In this document: piece by piece, positions 48,373 to 56,955 of the stretch
How positions within the stretch are numbered: position 1 is the stretch's first letter
Layout of the letters: each line of letters opens with the position of its first letter
NCBI GenBank assembly: GCA_022710975.1
Contig: JAKLGA010000007.1
Span: 186,001-250,000, forward strand
Direction of reading: 5' to 3'
DNA from: Myxococcota bacterium
GTDB taxonomy: Bacteria > Myxococcota > B64-G9
Length of the DNA: 64,000 nucleotides
The notes under the pieces: model-generated
The model's database searches: none
What the model was told of the DNA's origin: nothing
Seen by the model: the letters and a program-made list of their open reading frames with translations, nothing else
Made by a program: the position numbers and the translations under genes

Positions 48373-48448
48373 GCTCGGCGCGACCAGCCGCTCGGACCGG
48401 GAGCCAGACAGGGAGTTCCTTCCCGTCAGGATGGGTGCGGGCGGCCGG

Positions 48449-49519
48449 CTAGAGCTGCCTGGCGATCTGCCGCATGGCCTCCAGCAGCTCCTCGGTCGCG
48501 CAGCCGGTCTCCGCCGTGGCGCCGCGCCTGGCCGTCTCGGTCTTCAGATCGAACAGGGTCGAGGTGATCACGCACTTGCCGCCCACCTTGATGAGCGTGG
48601 TCGAGAGCGTACCCTGGGCCGCCAGGGCCTTGCCCAGCTCGATCTGGCAGCCCTCCTCCATGCACTGCCGGTAGCTGCCCTTCTTCTCGTCCAGGAGCTG
48701 CAGCCTGAGCTGATCCCTGGGGACCACGCTGAACCTCCCGTCCTGGACCAGGAGCGTGCTCAGGTAGGTGGTGAGCTGGACCAGCGTATCCTGATCGAGG
48801 TTGCGGGAGGCGTCCTGCACATCGAACACCGCCAGCACGATCGGCGCCGCCGCGCCCGCCCGGCTGCCCGGGTCGGCAGCGCCGCCGGGCGCCGCGGTCT
48901 CGGCCAGGGCCTGGTAGACGTTCTTGTCGGTCCACGCCGTGAGCAGGCCGTTCATGGCCGAGGTCAGGAGCTGCTGCGCGCCGATCCACAGGGTCTCGTA
49001 GGACACCTCGCTCTGGGCCACGCCCGAGAAGGAGAACCGGTAGTCCGCCTGGGTCGAGGGGCGGATGGCGAAGGCCCAGTTCATCTCCAGCACGGCGTGC
49101 GTCAGGTACCCGAGCACCATGTTCTTGGACGAGATGCGGTCCGCCCTGGCCTGCGCCACGTAGTGGAACGAGTCCGGGAAGGCGAAGCCCGGAGCCACGA
49201 AGCTCAGCTCCGAGAAGTAGCCAGCCAGGGCCCGCCTCAGTCCGGCCTCGAGGAAGGCCCGGAACCCCACCACCCCGTGGGTGGAGTTGTCGATCAGGAA
49301 GGCGTCCTCCACCTGCCCGGGGTCGATGATCACGAACAGCTTGCCTGCCAGGGGCTTGGCGATCATCGGCGTGGACGGGTTGATCACCTGGTCGTGCAGG
49401 TCGAAGGTGTACCCACCCCTGGCCGAGGTCGGCGGCGCGTCGTCTGGTCGCTGGGCGCCCACCGCGCCGCAGGCGCTCAGCGCAAGGCCCAGGACCGCCC
49501 ACATGAGAATCCGTCGCAT
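48449..49519 (-). CDS. Lipoprotein with C-terminal FlgO/CsgG/TolB-like assembly domain (paralogue A)
   Basis: 356 residues from the ATG at 49519 (GGAGGA just upstream). Lipobox LALSAC. The N-terminal ~210 residues are not recognised. Residues ~230-356 (VLAVFDVQDASR, QDGRFSVVPRDQLRLQL, CQIELGKALAAQGTLSTTLI) follow the pattern of proteins that form a multimeric periplasmic assembly domain; the same layout ends the protein at 55696-56955. Two Cys pairs in this domain (SYRQCMEEGC, GGKC/ETGC) suggest disulfides. It is expected at the inner face of the outer membrane. Confidence 0.75.
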   Translation of the reverse strand: MRRILMWAVLGLALSACGAVGAQRPDDAPPTSARGGYTFDLHDQVINPSTPMIAKPLAGKLFVIIDPGQVEDAFLIDNSTHGVVGFRAFLEAGLRRALAGYFSELSFVAPGFAFPDSFHYVAQARADRISSKNMVLGYLTHAVLEMNWAFAIRPSTQADYRFSFSGVAQSEVSYETLWIGAQQLLTSAMNGLLTAWTDKNVYQALAETAAPGGAADPGSRAGAAAPIVLAVFDVQDASRNLDQDTLVQLTTYLSTLLVQDGRFSVVPRDQLRLQLLDEKKGSYRQCMEEGCQIELGKALAAQGTLSTTLIKVGGKCVITSTLFDLKTETARRGATAETGCATEELLEAMRQIARQL

Positions 49520-49683
49520 GCGTCCTCCGGCTGGATGGTCCAGCGCGTCCATTCGCCGGGCCAAGCTAGTCCAGGCGCCCGCGCCGGTCAACAGACAGGG
49601 CGCCTTGAGCGACCCTCCCGGTGTTGCTGACCTCCCCGGCGGAGAGGATGCCGCTCTTCCGTCCATCCTCCAGAGGCTGGAGC

Positions 49684-49954
49684 ATGCCACCCGCGGACGA
49701 CCGGCTCAGAGAGACGCTCACGGCGCAGGGCCCCGGGAATCGGGGCGGCGCTGCTCTGCCTCGCGCTCTTCGCCTGGGTGCGGGACGTGTGGATCGCGCA
49801 CCTGGTGAACCTGTGCCTGGCCGTGGGGACGGCGGGCCTGGTGGGGAGCTTCCTCGACAGCGGGCGCACGAGCTACGTCATGCCGACCATCCTCGGCTTC
49901 CTGGCCGTGACCGCCAGCTGGTACCTCGTCCTGTTCCTCAGGAGGCGGAGGTAG
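49684..49954 (+). pseudogene. Small two-TM membrane protein gene split by a 1-nt frameshift
   Basis: ATG at 49684 with CTGGAGC before it opens MPPADDRLRETLTAQGPG in one frame. From ~49739 the reading continues in the +1 frame as IGAALLCLALFAWV and later LGFLAVTASWYLVLFLRRRR, ending at TAG 49952-49954. The second frame has two clear membrane segments and no start codon of its own. Removing one A near 49738 (GGGAATCGG to GGGATCGG) would join both parts into an ~89-residue protein. Either a recent inactivating insertion or a sequencing error. Confidence 0.55.
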
Positions 49955-50065
49955 GCGGGCGGCCCGTCCGCATGCTGCTCGAAGAGTGCCGTTTGTCTGG
50001 ATCGTCAAGGTACTCTTGCGACTCGTCACCGGCGAGGAACACCCACCCGCAGTCGTCCGTGACCC

Positions 50066-50097
50066 CTTCCCCCCCGCGCACAGCGCGGTGGGGGAAG
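50066..50097. repeat. Intergenic inverted repeat
   Basis: CTTCCCCCCCGCGC (50066-50079) pairs with GCGCGGTGGGGGAAG (50083-50097), 14 bp with one bulged T and an ACA loop. No T tract follows, so it is more likely an extragenic palindrome than a terminator. It lies 86 nt before the gene at 50183. Confidence 0.5.
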
Positions 50098-50182
50098 AGC
50101 ACGGGCAAGCGCACGGCCTGTCGTCCCGCCGGCGGGAGTGGTAGGCTGGCGCAGGTCGATTCCTTGGGAAAGGGGGTCTCTC

Positions 50183-50776
50183 GTGCGGACGATTCGTGGT
50201 CGGATGATCCTCCCGGCGATCCTGGCCCTGGGGCTCGCGTCGGCCGGCACGCAGGGCGCCGAGCCGCCGGCGGCGGGCCAGGCCGCCGACACCGCGGCCT
50301 TCTACAAGGAGCTGGACGCCCGCTTCCCGCAGAACAAGCGGCTGCGCGCCAACCGCGTCCCGGCCAAGGACCTGCGCGAGCAAGGGGCCAAGCTCAAGGG
50401 CTGGTACTACGTGCTGGACCTGAGCACGGTCCAGTTCATCCGCGAGCTCAGCACGGACGACAAGGTGGCCAGCTGGCTGGTGTGGATCCCGGCCACCGGC
50501 TCGGGCCCGGACCTGGCGCCCATGGTCTTCCAGATGCCGGTCAACGACTGGGTCAAGAAGCGCAAGCTCCGCCGGGACGAGGGCGGGGCCGGGTACACCT
50601 ACTCCTGCGGCCCGCAGGTCTGCGACCAGACCACCGTGGTGGGGGAGCCGACCGGCATCAACCTGGACCTGCCCGTGGGCGACCAGGCCGTGGTCATGAA
50701 GGTGCCGAAGATCGAGATCGTCGGGGTGGCGGACAAGAACGGCGCCTGGCTGCCCGCCCAGGCTGACAAGAAGTAG
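50183..50776 (+). CDS. Secreted protein, hypothetical
   Basis: 197 residues from GTG at 50183 (GGGAAAGGGGG upstream); ATG at 50204 would also preserve the signal peptide (LPAILALGLASAGTQG). The mature part has a helix (FYKELDARFPQNKRLRA) and then strand-rich sequence ending in PKIEIVGVADKNG. A single Cys pair (SCGPQVC) may form a disulfide. No family is recognised. Confidence 0.65.
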   Translation: MRTIRGRMILPAILALGLASAGTQGAEPPAAGQAADTAAFYKELDARFPQNKRLRANRVPAKDLREQGAKLKGWYYVLDLSTVQFIRELSTDDKVASWLVWIPATGSGPDLAPMVFQMPVNDWVKKRKLRRDEGGAGYTYSCGPQVCDQTTVVGEPTGINLDLPVGDQAVVMKVPKIEIVGVADKNGAWLPAQADKK

Positions 50777-51093
50777 GTCCTACGCCTCGATCGGCCCGGT
50801 CTGCAGGAGCCTGATGGCACCTATGTGCCCGGTTCGACCTGTCACCCATGTGCCCGGCCGGTCATCGTGGCAGCCCCCCACCCATCCTCCCCCACACCGC
50901 ACGGCTGACCGCGACACTGAGTAATCCGGCGGGGGGAGGGGTCGGGCCCGGTCAAGACCAGCACGCCAACAGCCTGGCAGGAAAACCTCGGATGGTCACT
51001 CCAGGGCCTCCTTCCGAAGAACGCAACTCACTCGAGATAAGTAGAGCCACCCGCCTGGAATTGATAGCCTCGCCACGCGGGGACTGGATCGGA
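50777..51093. other. 317-nt stretch without a gene; possible IS-end remnant
   Basis: Between convergent genes. It contains two near-identical 15-mers in direct orientation, CACCTATGTGCCCGG (50818-50832) and CACCCATGTGCCCGG (50843-50857), 25 nt apart. Such repeated CACC-ATGT-CCCGG motifs resemble the ends of IS21- or IS481-type elements, but no transposase or complete end is present. The remainder shows no gene or convincing structure. Confidence 0.35.
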
Positions 51094-52395
51094 TCAGGCC
51101 GAGGCGTGAGCGAGGCCGTCGGCCGCGGCCCGCCGGCGGGGCGGGGCGGTCCGGGCCCGCGCGACCGGGGTCACCCGGGTCACGGGCCGGGGCGCGCAGG
51201 TGCGCTCGATGCTCTCCGCGATGGCGCGCACCCCGTCCGTGCGCACCAGCCCGGCCACCACCCTGGCCTGGTGCCGGTAGGTCGGCTGGAGCAGCGCGCG
51301 CAGCAGCCGGGCGAGCTTCGCCACCGTGAGCCGTGCGTGCGGGACGGGCCCGGGCCCGAGGCCGAGCACGCGCACCCGCTCGCCCCAGAAGAACTGGTCG
51401 ACCATGTGGGGCACGATCGCCTGCGGCACGCCCGCGCGGGCGGCGCTGTGGGTCGTGCCGCTGCCGCCGTGGTGGACCAGGCCCGCCATGCGCGGGAACA
51501 GCCGGCGGTGGGGCGCGTCGCGCACCACCAGCACCTGGTCGCTCACCTGCGCGCCGTCGCCGAGCCCGGTCCAGCCCGCGGCCAGGACCGCCCGGCAGCC
51601 GACCCGCGCGACCGCCTCCAGGACGAGCTCCGTGGTCCGCTCCGGGTGGGGCAGGCACACGCTGCCGAAGCCGAGGTAGACGGGCCGCGGGCCCGCGGCC
51701 AGGAACTCCTCGACCTGGCGCGGGAGCGCCCCGTCATCGCCGCCGAAGGGGTAACCCACGTACTCGTAGGGGTGGCGCCAGCCGCGCCCGGGCGGGTTCA
51801 GCACCGGGTCCATGGCGAGCAGGTTGTGGCTGGTGCCCGCGGCGTAGTCGCTGAAGCGGCGCACCCGCGAGAGGCCCAGCTCCTGGCGCTTGGCGTTGAG
51901 CGCCCGGCCGAACAGCAGCAGGGTGCCGAGCTCGACCCCCTGCCACAGGAGCCGGTTCAGGACCGCGGGCAGGCGCTGGAGCGGCTGCACCGCCGGCGGC
52001 TGCTCCCCCACCAGGCAGGGCACACAGCACACCCGGAAGTGCGGGATGCGGCGGTGCTCGGCGACGGTCGGCGCGCCGAGCTCGTTGACCATGGTGACCA
52101 GCGCGTCGGCGCCCTCGGTCGCCGGCAGCAGCGCGTCGAACTGCTCGCGCATGGCCTGCTCGGCCCAGGCCAGGATCCGGGTCGCCGAGCGGAAGCCCGC
52201 GGGGACCGACTGCATGAGCGCCTGGCTGTCGGTGGAGAAGAAGCTGGCCGGCAGGTCGCGCCGGGCCGCCTCCGCCTCGAACAGGCGGGGGGCGAAGACG
52301 CGCACCGCGTGGCCCCGAGCCTGGAGCAGGGCGGCGACCTCGAGGATCGGCAGCACGTCGCCGCGCGAGCCGGCCGAGGCGAGTACGACGCGCAT
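51094..52395 (-). CDS. UGT-type glycosyltransferase, sterol 3beta-glucosyltransferase-like
   Basis: 433 residues from the ATG at 52395, overlapping the radical SAM stop (ATGA). The N-terminal Rossmann fold starts with the MRVVLASAGSRGDVLP motif. The C-terminal domain carries YLGFGSVCLP and LVHHGGSGTTHSAARAGVPQ with PHMVDQFFWGERV, the nucleotide-sugar site of the GT1/GT28 group most like sterol glucosyltransferases (UGT80) and antibiotic glycosyltransferases. It transfers a sugar from UDP or TDP to a lipophilic acceptor. The acceptor is unknown; the coupled radical SAM enzyme suggests a modified lipid or natural product. Confidence 0.85.
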   Translation of the reverse strand: MRVVLASAGSRGDVLPILEVAALLQARGHAVRVFAPRLFEAEAARRDLPASFFSTDSQALMQSVPAGFRSATRILAWAEQAMREQFDALLPATEGADALVTMVNELGAPTVAEHRRIPHFRVCCVPCLVGEQPPAVQPLQRLPAVLNRLLWQGVELGTLLLFGRALNAKRQELGLSRVRRFSDYAAGTSHNLLAMDPVLNPPGRGWRHPYEYVGYPFGGDDGALPRQVEEFLAAGPRPVYLGFGSVCLPHPERTTELVLEAVARVGCRAVLAAGWTGLGDGAQVSDQVLVVRDAPHRRLFPRMAGLVHHGGSGTTHSAARAGVPQAIVPHMVDQFFWGERVRVLGLGPGPVPHARLTVAKLARLLRALLQPTYRHQARVVAGLVRTDGVRAIAESIERTCAPRPVTRVTPVARARTAPPRRRAAADGLAHASA

Positions 52396-53606
52396 CACGC
52401 CCTCGCCAGGTGGTAGCGGCGCTCGAGGTCGGCCAGATCGATCCGCGCTGGGTCGAGCTTCGGGTAGCCCTTCCAGGCGGCCGCCAGGTAGCCGCGCGGG
52501 ACGTCGAGGACGATCTTGCGGGGGCTGAACTTGGTCGAGGAGAGCGTCCAGCAGGTGTGCGTGCACCAGCAGTTCGCGCGCGCCCCGCCGCCGATGGCGC
52601 GGATCTCGTCGCGCATGGCCGGGCTGCCGTGGGCGGCGGCGAGGTCGAAGCCGTAGTCGCGCAGGTGGCCGATGCGCGGCCGCAGCTCGCAGGCGCGGAA
52701 GCCGCCGTCGTGATCGACGACCAGCGTGGTCTCCCCGGCGGTGCAGTCCATGCCCCAGGGGTGCGGGCCCTCGAGGTTCGCGCGCTGCAGGCGGTAGAGC
52801 TCGAGGGTCATGCCGATGAAGCTCATCTTGGCCAGCCCGCGCACGGCGCGGGGCAGACCGCCGAACAGCCGCTCGGCCATGGCGTCGTACAGGGGCAGCA
52901 GCCGCTGGTGGAGCCCCTCGAGCTGGCGGCGGTCGACGCGAGCGAGCTGCGGGTCGCGGCTCTCGCCCCGCACCGCCTCGAAGAATTGGGTCGCCAGGTT
53001 GAAGCGCTTGAAGAGGTACAGCCCCAGATCGTGCAGCCCGTCGATGTTCTCGGCCACCACCACGCTGGCGACGTTCTGGTGGATGCGCGGGTGCCCGGCG
53101 AAGGCCTTCTTCGTCCGCTCCATCGCGGCCATGGTGCGCTCGAAGCTGCCCGGCACGCCGCGGATCTTGTCGTGGACCTCCCCGAGCCCGTCCAGGGAGA
53201 AGTTGAGGTGGATGGCCAGCTTCGGGCAGGTGTCGGCCAGCCGCCTGACCTCGGACTCGACGCGGTCCGCCAGCAGCCCGTTGGTCGGGAAGTTGACCGT
53301 CCGGATGCCGTTGTTGCGGTAGAACAGCGCGACGATCTCGACCAGGTCGTCGCGCAGCAGCGGCTCGCCGCCCGAGAGCCACAGCTTGTCGAAGGGCGGC
53401 GCGGTCTCGGACAGGCGCTGGATCTCGGCGAAGGTGAGGTCCGCGCCCGGGTGGGTCTCCTTGGCGTAGAAGCAGGTGCGGCACTTCGAGTTGCAGTTCA
53501 CCGTGGCGAACAGGAACACCGACTCGAGCTTGCGGCGGCGCACCACCTTGCGGAGGAAGCCCTGCTCACCGAGCTGGATGTCACGCGTCGAGGTCATGGC
53601 GGCCAT
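52395..53606 (-). CDS. Radical SAM enzyme with SPASM-like C-terminal cysteines
   Basis: 403 residues from the ATG at 53606 (GGAGGAG upstream). The cluster-binding motif is C38-x3-C42-x2-C45 (VNCNSKCRTC), followed by WLSGGEPLLRDDL (SAM-binding GGEP). The C-terminal third has clustered cysteines (GMDCTAGE, FRACEL, NCWCTHTC), as in SPASM-type enzymes with auxiliary Fe-S clusters. Members modify peptides or activate other enzymes. No precursor peptide is visible nearby. The stop overlaps the glycosyltransferase start. Confidence 0.88.
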   Translation of the reverse strand: MAAMTSTRDIQLGEQGFLRKVVRRRKLESVFLFATVNCNSKCRTCFYAKETHPGADLTFAEIQRLSETAPPFDKLWLSGGEPLLRDDLVEIVALFYRNNGIRTVNFPTNGLLADRVESEVRRLADTCPKLAIHLNFSLDGLGEVHDKIRGVPGSFERTMAAMERTKKAFAGHPRIHQNVASVVVAENIDGLHDLGLYLFKRFNLATQFFEAVRGESRDPQLARVDRRQLEGLHQRLLPLYDAMAERLFGGLPRAVRGLAKMSFIGMTLELYRLQRANLEGPHPWGMDCTAGETTLVVDHDGGFRACELRPRIGHLRDYGFDLAAAHGSPAMRDEIRAIGGGARANCWCTHTCWTLSSTKFSPRKIVLDVPRGYLAAAWKGYPKLDPARIDLADLERRYHLARA

Positions 53607-53825
53607 GGGTCTCTCCTCCGGGGGGTGGTCCCGCGTTCAGGACCCGACCCGGGAGCAAGGTCCGTGCCGCCGGACGACGCCCGGCAGCAGGTGCCAGCCA
53701 CCCGCAGCATGCTGGATTCAAACGAGATCCTGCCTGTCGCCGCGGACGGCCCACGGGGGAGGGCCGCGTGCGGATCCGCACCGCCGTTCGAAACCGCGCG
53801 CTGCGTTTCCAGGGCGGGCGCCTCC

Positions 53826-54374
53826 TCATCCGGGGCATTCGACCTGGAGCCGCCCAGCCGCGAGCTCCTCGTCGGTCGTGCACACGACGCCGGCCTGGAC
53901 GAGGAGGGCAGCGAGCACCCCGTCCCCGGGCGCGAGCGCGCCGTCGATCTCGGTCTGCCCCAGGCCGCAGGAGGGAGAGCGGGCCTTGAGGATGGCCAGC
54001 CGCGCGCCGCGCGCGAGCTCCGAGGCCCGCGCCGCGCCCCGCAGGAAGGCCGCGGTGACATCCAGCCCCTGTTCCGCGGTCAAGACCCGCGCGCGCCCGG
54101 AGAGCGCGGCGTGACCGTCACCGCCCGCGAGGTGCGCCCCTGGCCTGGGGACGCCCAGGCCGCCTAGCACCTCGGGGCACACGACGACCACCTCGACGCC
54201 CGCACGCCTGCAGTCAGCCGCCAGCGCGATCACACCCGGGCTCGCCTTCGATGCTCCGTCGTAGCGGCAGGTCTCACCCAGCAGGCAGGCAGAGATGGCC
54301 AGGCGCTCCCCCGGCGCGAACCGCACGATCCGGATCGCGGCCCGGGGGCCGCGCCTCTGTTCCTCCCGAACCAT
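53826..54374 (-). CDS. DUF523/TudS-family protein
   Basis: 182 residues from the ATG at 54374; the conserved core begins at ISAC (residue 27), so a start further in is possible. ISACLLGETCRYDG, VVVVCPEVLGGLG and LKARSPSCGLG contain the four family cysteines C30, C36, C66 and C136. Three of them hold a [4Fe-4S] cluster in TudS, which removes sulfur from thiouracil. Other DUF523 members have no known activity. Confidence 0.85.
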   Translation of the reverse strand: MVREEQRRGPRAAIRIVRFAPGERLAISACLLGETCRYDGASKASPGVIALAADCRRAGVEVVVVCPEVLGGLGVPRPGAHLAGGDGHAALSGRARVLTAEQGLDVTAAFLRGAARASELARGARLAILKARSPSCGLGQTEIDGALAPGDGVLAALLVQAGVVCTTDEELAAGRLQVECPG

Positions 54375-54540
54375 GCGCCGGAAACTGTCACACGCCGACG
54401 CGCGGTTCAACCTCCCGCTCGGCGAGCCTCACCTCTCTCCCCCGGCGGCTCGACCGGGGGGACGGGCGGTCCTGGGCGGGTGGACAGGGTCTGGAGGAGA
54501 AGCCGTGCAGCCGGGTAGAATGTCCGGCGCGGGAGGAGGC

Positions 54541-55572
54541 ATGGGCCGGCCGATGCGCCTGCGGGTCGATCCGCTCCCCGCGCTGCTCGGGAGCGGGGAG
54601 GCAGCGCTGATCTACTGGGTGCAGCGCGATCTCCTGGGGGAGGACCCTGGCGAGGTGGCCGAAGCGGTGTGGCCGCTGCCCGAGGTCGCCCGCCTCCTGC
54701 GCCGGCAGCGCGCCGACGGCGCCTGGAAGCCGACCGGTGACCGGCAGGCCCGACACCCGCGCGTCGACTACGCGCTCATCGAGACCTGGAAGCAGCTCCG
54801 CTTCGCCGTGGACCAGTACGGGCTGGATCGCCGGCACCCGGCCGTGGCGCGGGCGGCCGAGTTCGTCTTCAGCCGCCAGACCGAGGAGGGCGACGTCCGC
54901 GGCTTCCTCGGCAACCAGGTGGCCATGTACTACACCGGCGCGGTGCTGGCGCTGCTGTGCCGGGCCGGCTACGCGGACGACCCACGCACCGCCCGCGGCC
55001 TGGCCTGGCTGCTCGCCTCTCGGCAGGACGACGGCGGCTGGGTCGCCAACCGGCTGATGAGCCTCGGCCGGCTGTCCTGGGCGGAGACCACCGCCCTGAC
55101 CTCGCGGGATCTGCCCACGCTGACCGACCACGATCGGAGCGCCCCGTCCTCCCCGCACTGGACCGGCATGGTCCTGCGCGCCTTCGCCGCGCACCCTGGC
55201 TGGCGACGGCACCCGGACGTCCTGGCGGCCGCGCGGCTGCTGAAGTCCGGATTCTTCAGCCAGGACCCCTACTCCTCCTACCGGGCGGCCGATCACTGGC
55301 TTAGGTTCCAGTTCCCGTTCTGGTGGAACAACCTGGTCTCGGCCCTCGACTGCCTGTCGCTGCTCGGGCTGCCCGCCGGGGACGGGGATGTCTCCCGGGG
55401 CCTCGCCTGGCTGGTGGCGCACCAGCAGCCCTCCGGGCTGTGGCTCGGCAGCTACTCCCGCCTCCACCGCAGCGCCACCGACTCGCCCAGGGCCCGCGCC
55501 GAGCAGCGCTGGATCACGCTGGCGATCTGCCGCGTCCTGGCGCGCCTGGGCACCAGCCGCCCGCCTCGCTGA
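54541..55572 (+). CDS. Alpha/alpha-barrel protein related to prenyltransferase/squalene oxidocyclase repeats
   Basis: 343 residues from the ATG at 54541 (GGGAGGAGGC upstream). Repeated QW-like phrases are visible: LLRRQRADGAWKPT, LLASRQDDGGWVANR and LVAHQQPSGLWLGSY, as in terpene cyclase and prenyltransferase beta barrels. The chain is half the length of squalene-hopene cyclase and no DXDD motif is evident, so it is probably not a cyclase; related short proteins are of unknown function. It is convergent with paralogue B (55696). Confidence 0.72.
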   Translation: MGRPMRLRVDPLPALLGSGEAALIYWVQRDLLGEDPGEVAEAVWPLPEVARLLRRQRADGAWKPTGDRQARHPRVDYALIETWKQLRFAVDQYGLDRRHPAVARAAEFVFSRQTEEGDVRGFLGNQVAMYYTGAVLALLCRAGYADDPRTARGLAWLLASRQDDGGWVANRLMSLGRLSWAETTALTSRDLPTLTDHDRSAPSSPHWTGMVLRAFAAHPGWRRHPDVLAAARLLKSGFFSQDPYSSYRAADHWLRFQFPFWWNNLVSALDCLSLLGLPAGDGDVSRGLAWLVAHQQPSGLWLGSYSRLHRSATDSPRARAEQRWITLAICRVLARLGTSRPPR

Positions 55573-55695
55573 AGCCCCCCACCAGAGCCCGGGCACGAGC
55601 CGCCTCCGGGCGCGCGCGAACTCCACGTGGCCCGCGACGCCCCTGTTCCCCTGGCCCCACGCGCCGGAAGCGGCGGTGCGGCTCGCCGGCCGGCC

Positions 55696-56955
55696 CTAGC
55701 GCCCGGCGAGCTGGCCGGCCAGCGCGGCCATGGCCTGGGTGAAGGCGGGCGCCGTGCAGGCGCACCTGACCGAGGCGGATCGCTCGGTGGCGCTCTTGGC
55801 GATGTCGAACAGGGTGGCGGTGACGGCGCAGCCCCCCTCCAGCCGGCTGAGCCCGGTGACCACCAGCTGCCCGGCGTTCAGCGCCCGGCCGAGCTCCACC
55901 TGGGTCTTCTCGTCGTAGCCGTTCTGGTACGAGGCCACCTTCTGCGCGTCGAGCTGGGAGCGCACCTGGGCGCGCGGGACCACCCGGAAGCGCCGCTGGG
56001 CGGCGAGCTGGGCCAGCAGCTCATCCGTCAACGCGTCGCGCTCGGCCGGCTGCAGCAGCCCGCCCGGATCGGCCACGTCGAACAGCGCCAGCACGGTGCG
56101 CTCGTCGGCCGCCATGGCGGCGAACTCGAGCTTCTTGAGCGCCCCCTCGGCCGCCCGGCGCACCTCGCCGCTGCGATCCTCCTTGGCCCGCTGCAGGGCG
56201 GCGAGCACGTTGTCGGAGCGCAGCTCGAGCGCCGCGAGCAGCATGGCCGCGCCGTAGCGCGCCTCCCAGTGGGCGTGCCCCAGGAGCCCCACCAGCGGCT
56301 CGAGCGCCTCCTCGCGCCGCCGCAGCACCACCGGCCGCAGGGCCTCCAGGGCGTCGTCGACCAGCTCCGTCGTGGACTTCACCCCGTGCAGGCTGAGGCT
56401 CTTGACGCGGTCGACCGTGTCCACCTGGATGCGCTCGAGGCGGCGCAGCCCGGCCGCGAGCAGCCCCGGGGCGTCGGGGGCCAGGGCGGCGGCCGCCCTC
56501 AGGGCGGCGGGCGCGCAGACCTCGCCGCCGGCCGCCGCGATCAGCCCGTCCGCCCTGGCCCGGGCGCGCTCGGCGCGCTTGACCAGCTCGCCGAAGGCCT
56601 CGCAGCGGCCCTTGGCGCCGAGCTTGAGCAGGGCGTCGATCGTCTCCGGACCGTCGTCGCAGATGCGCTCGACGGCCTGCAGACCCTCGGCGAAGCAGAT
56701 CTCCCGCGCCATGGCGTCGACCAGGTCGGGCAGGGCCTCCCTGGCCTTGGCGCGCATGCGCCCGATCTCGTCGGCCGCCTGGCAGTACCCGTCCTCGAGC
56801 GCCCGGAGCAGCTTGGGGATGTTGGCGGGCGCGCGCAGCGCGTCCTCGTCCTCGATGCCGTAGGCGCCGTACCAGGCCCGCCGGCCGCAGCCGTCCAGGG
56901 CCACCACGAGCGCCAGTGCCGCCAGGGCGGCGATCGTCGAAGCGCGCGCTCTCAT
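55696..56955 (-). CDS. Lipoprotein with HEAT-like repeats and C-terminal FlgO/CsgG/TolB-like domain (paralogue B)
   Basis: 419 residues from the ATG at 56955 (GGAGGGAACG). Lipobox-like LDGC. Residues ~40-285 are helical, with HEAT-like phrases (ALEPLVGLLGHAHWEARYGA, GEVRRAAEGALKKLE). Residues ~285-419 (VLALFDVADPGG, RRFRVVPRAQVRSQL, QVELGRALNAGQLVVTGLS, ATLFDIAKSATERS) are collinear with the last third of the protein at 48449-49519. The two appear to be paralogues that differ in their N-terminal modules. It is divergent from the surface-protein gene at 57340. Confidence 0.78.
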   Translation of the reverse strand: MRARASTIAALAALALVVALDGCGRRAWYGAYGIEDEDALRAPANIPKLLRALEDGYCQAADEIGRMRAKAREALPDLVDAMAREICFAEGLQAVERICDDGPETIDALLKLGAKGRCEAFGELVKRAERARARADGLIAAAGGEVCAPAALRAAAALAPDAPGLLAAGLRRLERIQVDTVDRVKSLSLHGVKSTTELVDDALEALRPVVLRRREEALEPLVGLLGHAHWEARYGAAMLLAALELRSDNVLAALQRAKEDRSGEVRRAAEGALKKLEFAAMAADERTVLALFDVADPGGLLQPAERDALTDELLAQLAAQRRFRVVPRAQVRSQLDAQKVASYQNGYDEKTQVELGRALNAGQLVVTGLSRLEGGCAVTATLFDIAKSATERSASVRCACTAPAFTQAMAALAGQLAGR

